A DNA stretch of 64,000 nucleotides from Euleptes europaea (taxonomy: Eukaryota > Chordata > Lepidosauria > Squamata > Sphaerodactylidae). A program made the translations under genes and the position numbers. The notes below the pieces were generated by a model. It had not been told where the DNA came from. It saw only the letters and a list, made by a program, of their open reading frames with translations, and ran no database searches. Of this stretch, positions 1 through 9,300 are shown piece by piece. The first letter of the stretch is position 1. Each line of letters starts with the position of its first letter. The stretch covers positions 61,697,268 through 61,761,267 of the forward strand of contig NC_079324.1 in NCBI RefSeq assembly GCF_029931775.1. The letters are read 5' to 3'.

Positions 1-450
1 AAGCTAAAATAATAAGATTCTCTCAAAAGCCTTCAGAAATAAGTATTTTTCAAATTACACTGGAAGGCCTGTAGAGGTGGGGATGATTCTGGAGAAGGAG
101 TTCCACAAGCAGGAGCTCAGATTTTTACACCCCCACCCAAAACAAATTCAGCCAGGATGGGTTCCCATATCAAGACTTCTCAGAAACCCAAGCATGCTGT
201 GCTGAGTTCAGTGCTTTTGCTTAACAACGCTGAAGAAACGACTGCTCCTTTAGTAACCATTTAATAAACACAAAGGGAAGGTAATTCAATCATAACTTTT
301 ATTGTTACACATCCAAGAAACAGGGAGTGCCAAAAGCAATCTGGGATCTGCCCAAGCATTTGTTGTGTCCAAAGTAGCCCTCTGCATCCTAGTTATCATG
401 TCTCTATTAACCCACAAAGTATCTTTGAAAAACTTAGCATTTAAACGTAC

Positions 451-493
451 CTTGGTCGTGTCAGTATTTTCAGTTTTCTTCTGAGTTCAAGAT
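451..493 (-). CDS. ZCCHC8: ZCCHC8 coding exon 2
   Basis: This 43-nt exon follows the AC acceptor at 495-494. Joined to the last base of exon 1 it reads N-LELRRKLKILTRP, which matches human NQELKRKLNILTRPSG as I remember it. It continues the N-terminal coiled coil. A normal GT donor (GTACGT) follows at 450-445. Two bases of the next codon are carried over, so the next intron is phase 2. I found no exon 3 in positions 1-450, so it should lie left of the window. The exon is too short to show up as an open frame of any length; it was found from the U12 branch-point motif and homology. Confidence 0.92.
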
Positions 494-1309
494 GTTAAAA
501 ATTCGTTAAGGAATTTAATGTTACACTCTTGCTAGAGAACGAAATGTTTGAAACAATCACCACAACCCCTGACTGGCATTTGCATCCAGTAATCATTAGA
601 ATCAGAGCTCCAGATGTAAACATAATATAAACATAGCATTGAAGGAGCAGAAAAGCAGCAAAAATGTCAATTTTTTCCACCATTCTTCAGGCCACCTAAT
701 TATATGACCAATGCTCATTAAGGCATTAAATGAGGGAAGGGGTATTGAGAAGAGGTCTGTAAGAAAGCAAGATTAAATACAGGCCTTTTCAAACTCTTAA
801 GGCCATGCCATTATAGAGCTGTACACAACTGACAACCTCGGTGAGTGCTGGATAAAGTTTTAAATAAATAAAAGTTATCTTGCAATCTTGTTGATGTAAG
901 AACGAGATTCCCCTTCATTAGATAGTTTTTGGATCTGATCTTATCTTTCAATTCAATAGTTACATAAGAGACCCATATTCAACCAATGCTGCTCTCCCTA
1001 TTCTAATGGCCATGCCATGATGAGGTTCAGAGTACTTCATGAGGTTCAGAGTACTAACAACAGTCTTGTAAAGTAGGCCAATCTTATTATCTGCACTTTG
1101 CTGATCAGGAAGGGCTAGAAGAATACAGCTTGCCTAAGTGAGCTTCGGTAGAGATGACAATTGAACCCGGAACATCTTGCATCTCAGCTCATTCATTCTC
1201 TTAGGCACTATAATACACCTTAAGGAGGAGTAGATTCACAGCACCAAGGTCCACTTAGAACTATATCTAAAAAAGCACATGCTCTTAAAATGCACTGCTT
1301 TGGGGAGGG

Positions 1310-1560
1310 GGTTGAATTGTTTGTTTACTCCCTGCTTTTCTCCCCAAGGGGGCCCAAAGCAGTTATACAACATTGCTCTTTTAGAAACATGGAGGAAAGA
1401 ACAATGTCCCCATGAGGTTGGTTAGGCTACGAGATTGTGACTGGCCTTGGCAGAACAGGGATTTGAACCTGGATCTCCCACATCCTAGTCTGAAACTAAC
1501 CACTACAGCACACTGTTTTGAGCGTGTGGGAAACCCAGGTTCAAATCCCTGTTCTGCCAT
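1310..1560. repeat. Inverted pair of tRNA-derived SINE fragments
   Basis: A minus-oriented SINE ends with a Pol III B-box (GGTTCAAATCC as read on minus) and an A-box-like TGTAGTGGTTAG. Right beside it is the B-box part of a plus-oriented copy. The two give a perfect 24-bp inverted repeat, 1449-1472 against 1535-1558. The non-tRNA body (1320-1420) resembles the squamate SINE seen again at 21398 and 35343. Confidence 0.7.
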
Positions 1561-1584
1561 GGCCTGTTGGTTTTACTACAGAAC

Positions 1585-2345
1585 CTTCTGGAGCAACAAA
1601 AAACTACTCAGCACCATCCTCTATATGACAGCCCTTCAAATACTTGAAGATAGTTATCATATCCCATCTCAGTCGTCTCTTCTCCAGGCTAAACATACCC
1701 AGCTCCTTCGACCTTTCCTCATTGGACTTGGTCTCCAGACCCCTCACCATCTTTGTTGCCCTCCTCTGGACACGTTCCAGCTTGTCTACCTCCTTCTTAA
1801 ATTGTGGTGTCCAAACCTGAACACAATAAGAACATAAGAAAAGCCTTGCTGGATCAGACCCGGGCCCATCAATTCCAGCAGTCTGTTCACACAGTGGCCA
1901 ACCAGGGGCCTCTAGGAAGCCCCCAAACAAGACGACTGCAGCAGCACCATCCTGCCTGTGTTCCACAGCACCAAAGATAATAGGCATGCTCCTCTGATCC
2001 TGGAGAAAATAGGTATGCAACATGACTAGTATCCATTTTGACTAGTAGCCATGAATACTCCTCTCCTTCATGAACATGTCCACTCCCCTCTTAAAGCCTT
2101 CCAAGTTGGCAGCCATCCCCACATCCCGGGCTAGGGAGTTCCACAATTTAATTACGCCTTGTGTGAAGAAATACTTATTTTTGTGTTTTGAATCTCTCAC
2201 CCTCCAGCTTCCGCAGATGACCCCGCACTCCAGCATTATGAGAGGGGGAGAAAAGCTTCTCCTTGTCCACTCTCTCCACACCATGCATAGTTTTATAGAC
2301 CTCTATCATGTCTCCCCTGAACCAGGCTAAACAGCCCTAAGCGTT
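1585..2345 (-). repeat. CR1 LINE 3'-end fragments, two subfamilies abutting
   Basis: Read on minus, 1585-1830 encodes the conserved CR1 reverse-transcriptase tail ([20 protein letters not shown], then [10 protein letters not shown]). From about 1829 a second CR1 copy begins with its 3' end (the reverse complement of GGCTTTTCTTATGTTCTTAT) and runs to about 2345. Both are 5' truncated, and the frames are broken. Confidence 0.85.
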
Positions 2346-2559
2346 TACTCTGAACACATACTGAGGACCCAGTGCACACACACACACACACACACAAAGA
2401 CGATTACAGAGGCCTGTGGACACTGCACGTGCCCCTGTGGAAGAAGGGCTCCAGCCCACAAACGTTTATGCGGGGATAAAAACATGAGCTACAACCACTT
2501 AAGGCGGCAAGACGCCCAGGGCGATGAAGAGTGAAAACAACATGAACAGCAGGAGGGAG

Positions 2560-3180
2560 AGTGAGAGGGACTCCGGCGGGGAAAGTCTGGCAGAGGCGTC
2601 AGGGAGATGCCGTCTCCCTTCACCCCCAGCCGTCGCCGAAAAGGCGGGGGAAGAGGAGCGGGACTGAAGGCGGGACGGAGCCGAGGAAGGGGCCAGGCGA
2701 GGCGGGCGGGCGGGCCGGCCCCCCACCCCGCGCCGCCCGGCGAGCGAGCGAGCGGCAACTGATCCCGCCTAGGCCAGGCCCGGCCCGGCCCGGGAGGATA
2801 TTCTCGGCCTGCAGCTCCCTCACGGTCTCCTGGCACTCCCGCAGCCGCTCGCGCAACTCCTCCGTCTCCTCGTCGAAGCGGGTGTGGAGCGGCTGCGCGG
2901 CCGGCGCCGCCGCGGGCTCGTCCGCGTCCAACTGCTCGAAGAGCTCGCGGTCGCCGAAGTCCACCTCAGCCGCCATTGTCGGGCGGGTAGAGGAAGTGCG
3001 TAGCCGGCTAACCAGCAGGCCGCGAGAGAGGATGACGGCGGCGGCGGCGGCGGGGCGAACCGGAGAGGTCGGCGAAGGAGCCTCAGGAAGGGAAACGGGC
3101 CTAGGCTTTCGAGCGAGGTCTTCACGCCTACGGTCGCCTCAGAAACTACAGCTCCCAAAATGCAGCGGGACAAGACCGTG
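2560..3180. other. CpG island at ZCCHC8 5' end
   Basis: This stretch is dense in CG dinucleotides and GGC/GCC runs, in contrast to the AT-rich surroundings. It covers ZCCHC8 exon 1 and the start of intron 1. Several open frames on both strands here are by-products of the base composition and have no recognisable protein content apart from exon 1. Confidence 0.8.
2802..2976 (-). CDS. ZCCHC8: ZCCHC8 coding exon 1 (start codon to U12 donor)
   Basis: The start codon is at 2976-2974 on the minus strand, and 58 codons plus one base follow. The peptide starts MAAEVDFGDRELFEQLD and has HTRFDEE then LRERLRECQETVRELQAE. This matches my memory of human ZCCHC8 (MAAEV.FGDLELFE, then LRERLRQCEET and LRAEN). 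ZCCHC8 is the zinc-knuckle scaffold of the nuclear exosome targeting (NEXT) complex, which links the MTR4 helicase and RBM7 to degrade nuclear transcripts. The zinc knuckle and the proline-rich C-terminus are encoded further left, outside the window. The exon ends with the first base of an Asn codon, directly before ATATCCTC, a minor-spliceosome donor; no sensible GT donor lies there. The exon is GC-rich and sits in the promoter CpG island. Longer open frames running past 2802 are read-through into the intron. Confidence 0.93.
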
Positions 3181-3315
3181 CTAATCCCTGCATGGGCCCC
3201 AGGGAGCATTCCGTGATGGGATTTGTAGTTCAATTTGTGCAGAGGCTAGGGTCACGCTGTTCTCCGGAACAGAGCTGCATGCTGGGATAGGTAGTTTAAA
3301 ATATGGCGGAACAAA
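2977..3315 (-). promoter_or_regulatory. ZCCHC8: ZCCHC8 promoter with three ZNF143/THAP11-type motifs
   Basis: The region just upstream of the ZCCHC8 start codon is CpG-rich. It holds three close matches to the ACTACAnnTCCCAGMATGC motif bound by ZNF143/THAP11. One lies at 3145-3163 (plus orientation). The other two lie at about 3207-3229 and 3277-3295 (both minus orientation). An ATGGCGG core, YY1-like, lies at 3304-3310. No TATA box is evident. The exact transcription start cannot be read from sequence; somewhere between about 2980 and 3150 is likely. Confidence 0.7.
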
Positions 3316-3663
3316 CAAAAAAACCCCACCCTGGTTTCGTTTCCTACTATATATACATTTTCTAGGTGTACATTTTTGCTAAGCTCTGTGAACCTAAGAA
3401 GCTTAAAAAATGAATTAACAACTTGCAGTTAACATTGTCAATGTTTAGTCTGTATTGTCACAAATAGCAAAGGTTGCCCACAGCCGTCTTGGCCCACAGA
3501 ACAATTACCAGTCATCTAACACCTTTTATTAGAACCATCCAAAATATCACAAGACATTGTGCAAGCTTTCAACTCCTTCAAAATTCTATCAGGACAGAAA
3601 AACAGCTTGAGCAGTCTTATAACAAAACACAATCTTCATTGAATTAGTGCTTTTTTCTTTTTG

Positions 3664-3863
3664 GCCTTGAAGTCACATCTGACTTAGGAGTGACACCTGG
3701 TGGGGTTTTCAAGCCAAGAGATGTTCAGAGGTGGTTTACCATTGCCTATTTCTGTATCACAACCCTGGTATCCCTTGGAGGTCTCCCATCCAACCCAGGG
3801 CCGACCCAGCTTAGCTTCTGAGATCTGACAAGATCAAGCTAGCCTGGGCTGTTTCTTGAAAAA
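3664..3863 (-). repeat. 5S-Sauria-type SINE
   Basis: Read on minus, the head (about 3863-3770) resembles the 3' half of 5S rRNA, including AGATCTCAGAAGCTAAGC and GGATGGGAGACC, with the internal Pol III promoter. A non-5S body follows, ending in a tail (GTCAGATGTGACTTC) like that of Bov-B-dependent SINEs. It is not a working 5S gene, because the 5S part is diverged and fused to SINE sequence. Confidence 0.8.
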
Positions 3864-5049
3864 TCAAGCAGACTCCCACCTGCTTATACTGGAATAAATG
3901 GTTTAATCTTTAAGGTGCCACTAGACTCCTGTTTTATTTGAGCTAGGATGATCTAACAGGTTTCAAACCATTGTCAAGCTACCTGTAAAACAGCAGTACT
4001 TAACAAGGTGCCAAGTTCATACTTGCAGGTACTGAGAGGTAGATTTTTGCTCAATTCACTTTCACGTTTCACCAGTTCATTCCAAAGAACCAGCACTTAG
4101 GCAAAAGGTTGACTGTGCCATCTCAGCAGCTTTTCCCCCCAACCTGAAATACATATTAAATATAAACCAGCCTGAAGATAAGTGGCCAAGAAGGGACACT
4201 ACACAAGTAGTTTCCATGGCTTTGCTCATATGTTATCCTCTAAGTGTCTCCAGCAAGACAGGATACTATACAACCAACACACAGAAAAATTAGGTAAAGC
4301 ATCTTGATATTTCTAGAAAGAAAAGGCAACATGTTAAATTCCAAACACAAGTTTACCAAGCAGTGTTTTCTATAAAAACACTGGCTAAGTTTGCAGAAGC
4401 CATCTCAAGTGAAAATCACACCAAACCTGACAGATTTAATGGAAGAAAATCCCCACATCAAGGTATTAATGAGAAAAGTGTCAAATCCCAACCATACTTA
4501 TTTTTACAGCCCTTCAGTTCTTTAGTGGTGGGCTTCTCAAATTTCAGTCTCCCATCACCAGAAAGGAAAGAGAAATAACTCATCTTCATGCACATCTGTA
4601 CACCATTTTTAAAAATCAAAATTCCCTGTGCTGTCCATCTGTTTCTGAATGTTAGCTATTATTGACAATGGAAATGTTTCCCAAGGGAGAAAGAAGGCTG
4701 GGGAAAATCCTATTGGGCTAATAATTTTCTTAACAATTCTCTCATTAAATATCTGCTACCTAGAAGTAATTTACACACATTTTGCTTTTCTTGGTTTTAT
4801 TAATATGTTCAATGGTATACAGCAACGTTTTTAAAAATCCCAACCAAGAACTCCTTTAGACCACCTACACAGTCTAGCCCTGGATACCCTTAGGGAGATG
4901 CCCCATACAATGGTGTCTCAATATACAGAAGTTACAGCTACAAACGTTACTACTTTTGAGGCACTGATGCTGGGCAACTTCTAGTCATTACAGTGTGCAC
5001 GAGTACAATTCTGCTTAAAAATAATTTTTAAAATGTAGAAACTGGGCAG

Positions 5050-5215
5050 CATGAGTGTTTTGGATCCAGGGAAGGCCTTGGACTCTATGCCCAATCGTTG
5101 GCCCTCCGGAGTAACTGGTTGGCCACTGTGAAAGACAGGATGCTGGACTAGATGAACCACTGGTCTGATCCAGCAGGGCTCTTCTTGCTCTTACATGCGT
5201 AACATCCCAGTATAC
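5050..5215 (+). repeat. CR1-type LINE 3' end
   Basis: The phrase CTGGTTGGCCACTGTGAAA, then GATGCTGGACTAGATGAACC and GGTCTGATCCAGCAGGGCTC, is the standard 3' end of squamate CR1 copies. The fragment is severely 5' truncated. Confidence 0.75.
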
Positions 5216-5874
5216 AGATATCAACACCGCATAAAAGTGTACAGGGAAGCAGTTATGCTACTGCAAGAGAAAAGAGTGACTGGAGTAGCTGAGGGCAATC
5301 TGCTTTTCTCACTTTGCATAACACTTTCTATCATCAGATATTCCTGTTAGAGACTAGGCTCAGAACTGCTACATTACTTACCGAGCCTCCCCCTTAATTT
5401 GCTTGGGCAGGTTGAAGCTGGTCAAATATGAAACAAGTTTTTTTTCTGCTGCCTCGAGCAGGGCACTGGAGAGGCAGCATAAAACATTTCTAAATAAATC
5501 AAATCTCTGCTGTCCCAGACCCAAATAACAGGAGTACCATACCACCCAGGTCGATATTCTTTGGACCTGAGTGCAGGGAATTAATACTCAGCTAGAAAAA
5601 ACAGGAGGGAGGATAGCCAAGTTTACCAGGCTAAATCTTATAGACAGTAGGGACTGGACATGTTTCCACACCCAATATGCTGCTGCCTACTGCAAAGAAT
5701 GAAATAGGAATATAGATAATGCATAACATTCATGAAAATTTAGTAACTTTTACTGTTTGCTCAAATCTTTCTGTGGTGGAATGAGTTTTTACTGTAGTGT
5801 GAAATCTAAAATCAGTTCTACAATATTAAGAACTCAAAGCAATTTAAGCGAACCAGAGAAAGTAACAGTACTAT

Positions 5875-6318
5875 TTGAGAAAAAACATTTTTATTAACCA
5901 GGTTTTTGCACTGCATTATGTACTCATTGGCCCAGTCTGCTAAGTAACACCTACACAATGTTTTCATGTTTCAAGAGTTGAAAATAACTGTACAAGGTTA
6001 AAGTACAAAAGTACACAAGACAGCGGACACAAAATACCCAGGTATGAGTTTACCCTCCTCACCTGTTCTATTTTGAAAAGCAGAACTAAAATGTTGTCCT
6101 TCTGTAGCTCTGTCAAGTATAATGGAAGTGAGTATAACCTGATTACAACATGAAACACCAGTTATCACTGATCTGATATTTACAAAAATTGTAATGTCAA
6201 TAAATTAAAGTCAATGCAACACCCATGCAAGCTAGAAATGCTAGCTTTTGGTGAACAAGGACCCAATCTTGGAGCAAGAATCTTTTGTCAAAGTCCCAGG
6301 CTTCGAGATCATGTTCTT
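5875..6318 (-). terminator. RSRC2: RSRC2 3' untranslated region and poly(A) signal
   Basis: Downstream of the RSRC2 stop codon the minus strand carries AATAAA at 5896-5891. Cleavage would then be expected around 5870-5880, giving a 3' UTR of about 440 nt. Other AATAAA-like strings occur nearby (for example around 6200), so shorter isoforms are possible. Confidence 0.5.
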
Positions 6319-9300
6319 TCAAACAGCATCCATTCCTCGCATTGAAGATGTAAATCCCAATCCCATTCCTCTTTGTGTGTGAGTCTGTGACCTTGCCATT
6401 TCATATTGTGCATCTAGGTTTCTGAATACTTCTTCCTGCTGTTTCAAAGTCTTATAACTTTCTTCATCCACTGAACTACTACCAGCTTCCTCCTCACTCT
6501 AGAACAAAAAAGATATTTTCAAGGAAAAAAATGATTAACGGATTTGACCCCCCAAAAAGGGATAAAGCCAACAGAACCGCTCAAATGTCTTCATCTACTC
6601 CTTCCGCACACACCTTTCACTCAAGAGAACTATCTTCCATGCAAATCAACTGTCCACACTAAGTAAACCCTATCCATCTTAGGGGAGGCTAATACGGAAG
6701 AGGTTAGTTGAATTCATTATCAGTATACTTTTGCAGGAAACTTTGGCAAAGAGCCTTGCCACAAGTTCAAAGACAGAATCTCCAGTAGACAACCATAACA
6801 TATACTTTCCCACAATGCAGGAAGCTTATCTGCATTTAATGAGCTTGCCGTCCTAAAAAACAGGCAATATATTAAAAATGATCCCCTTGTTTCTGGCAAT
6901 TAAACTGAGGCTTCATAACATTTCAGGGCATTTAGTGACAGCTTAACAAATGATCATAACCAAATCACATACCTTGATACCCATCAGTTTTCTAAATTTG
7001 ACATTTTGGTCCTTATTTCCAAAGTTCAGTTTCTCCCAGATTTCTGCTGATTGTGATTTATCCTGTAAAAACATAAAGGAACATGATATGCATATGTATG
7101 TGGCTTTCAGTCAATTGGAGTTTATAGGTAATGTTTAGTCAATACTAAACATACCGGCATACAGCACGTGGAAAACTCTGCACATATCTTAACAAACCTA
7201 CTTTCAGATTTTTGCTTTGGTACCAGAAACAATCTGGGGGCAACCCCACTTAATCTCTCTCATTTACTTCATTAAGAAAGAGGTGCAGGTCTTCTGGCCA
7301 GAGGGAAGTAATAAGTCCATTTATAACCCATAGTTACTATAAATCAAACATCCTGGAGCTGCTTATAATGAGACTGCTTTAAACAGCAACCAATCAAATG
7401 AATAACATATACGCTCTACATTCAGACCAGAAGATCTTTGAAGCTGTGATGAAAACAAAAGCTTTCTGTTGCATTCTCTGAATCGTAGATTTGTAGGGTG
7501 CTAGGATACTAACCTTGTAATTGCAGAAACATTACTACCAAATGGCTAAATACTTCAAGAGTACTTTGAAGTCCAATAAAGTGAATCCTAGATTTGTAGG
7601 GTGCTAGTATTCTAATCTTGTAATTGCAGAAGAATTACTATCAAATGGCTAAATACTTCAAGAGTACTTTGAAGTCCAATAAAGTGAATCCTACATTTGA
7701 AGGGTGCTAGGATACTAATCTTGTAATTGCAGAAGCATTACTACTAAATGGCTAAATACTTCAAGAGTACTTTAAAGTCCAATAAAGTGCCCCATCTTGC
7801 AACATGATGTATACATGACACAGAGGTGTGTGCTTACATGAAATCAACTTCCGTGAACAACAGAGAAACTAAGCAAAAAATTACCCCTTCTTTTTTGCCT
7901 TGCCACAGCATTTTCCGCTTCTTCTCTTGTTCTGCAAACTTCATTGGATTCACTGCTGCTGGGTTATAATAGCTTGGAACGGCTATTCCTGTCTCTGCCA
8001 AGGCCTTTGCCTGCAGGGCTGCCATTTGAGCCGCCATGGCAATCTGAGGAGTGACTTGTGTTCCGGAGGCCAGAAGAGCAGCGACGTTAATGACAGAACT
8101 TCCAGTGGCAGCTGCCGCTAGAATAAACATTGACATTTTATACAAGGGAAAGCTTTCAAAATTTTCCCATCTTGATTAGATATGGGGATAAACATAATCC
8201 TTAATATTCACAAGAATTAGTACAAGCTAGGCACCTGGCAAGAACTCACTCAGTAGGGAGCTTTCACTAGGTGTCTGATGGTGCAACTATTTTAGGGCCT
8301 GACTGAAGGAGTCCTGAAAACAGAACTTAGTTTTTAAAGAAGCAAAGCAGTAAACGCTGTTCTATCAGAAGTCTCAATGAAGAACAAAAAAAAAGATATT
8401 TGCTTTTTCTGGAGGTCTCCAGCTCAAAGTTACTATTTGTTTTTGTTATACAGTAATTTTTTTGTTTTTCTGAAGTTGAAATTGTCACAGATTTATAACT
8501 ATTAAGCTAACAGCCCAAAAAGTATTACCAGCAGCCATTTCCTGTTGCTTCTGTTTTTCAACAAGTTCTTTCTCTCTCTGTTCTTGAAGTTTTTTTGCTC
8601 TTTCCAATCTAGAAATAGCAACACAGAGGAAACTAGTCAATAAAAGATTACCTTTTCCCACATTAGTTAAAACCACCACCAACACAGGATGAACAACATG
8701 CAATCTCTGAAGTGCTTAACATGCAAAATTTAAAATCTAGATATTAAGATTTTGTTTAAGTGGCTGAAACAGCTTACTGCATTTCATTACTTCAGGTTTT
8801 TTTTTTTGGAGGGGGGGAATTGCAATATCCATTAGTCAACATTCATTAAAATGGTAATATTTCTAGCTTTCAAACGTATAGAAAGACAGACTGAAAATCT
8901 GGACTCAGTGCATGCTCAGGAACAAAAGGGTTTTACATGGACCTTCTAACGAGTCTCTGTCCCTATTGAAATAGCTGCACTGGTTGCCAATCAAGTTCCA
9001 CATGAGATTCAAGGTGTTGGTTATTGCCTTTAAAGCTCTACACAGCCTGGGCCCAATATACCTGAAGGACTGCCCCCTCCCATATATTCCCCCAGTTTCT
9101 CTGCTCTTTATCAAGGAGATAATTGAGGGTGCGGAGACCCTGTGAAGTCCATCTGTCTTTCACCAGATCTAAAGCATTCTCGGTGGCAGCTCCTCCCTGG
9201 TGGAATGCTCTGCCTGGGGAGATCAGTGCCCTGCTGGATTTATCTCAATTCCGCAGGGCCTGCAAAACAGAACTCTTCCAGCAGGCATTCCTCCAGATTC

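Larger units (their letters stand above)
494..2801 (-). other. ZCCHC8: ZCCHC8 intron 1, U12-type AT-AC intron
   Basis: The donor at 2801-2794 reads ATATCCTC, one base off the ATATCCTT consensus of minor-spliceosome introns. The branch-point element TTCCTTAAC at 513-505 is a perfect consensus match. The intron ends in AC at 495-494, 11 nt after that element, which is the short spacing U12 introns need. The exons joined across it give conserved ZCCHC8 sequence in frame. The intron also holds an inverted SINE pair (about 1310-1560), CR1 fragments (about 1585-2345) and a CA repeat (2376-2396). Confidence 0.92.
3316..5874. other. Intergenic region between ZCCHC8 and RSRC2
   Basis: Apart from the 5S SINE (3664-3863) and a CR1 end (about 5050-5215) I see no coding sequence. 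The short open frames at 4363-4578, 4649-4834 and 5015-5227 have no conserved character. The sequence is AT-rich and unremarkable. Confidence 0.6.

Noticed and set aside
875-934. Minus-strand stretch reading IQKLSNEGESRSYINKIAR then a stop, after an AG
   Set aside because: It looks like the tail of a protein, but it lies inside ZCCHC8 intron 1 with no pyrimidine tract and no poly(A) signal close by. I know no protein with this end. Treated as chance.
2489-3233. Open frames on both strands around ZCCHC8 exon 1
   Set aside because: Only the 58 codons up to the U12 donor are conserved. The rest is GC-rich intron or antisense shadow.
3770-3863. 5S rRNA-like sequence
   Set aside because: Diverged and fused to a SINE body and tail; not a 5S gene.
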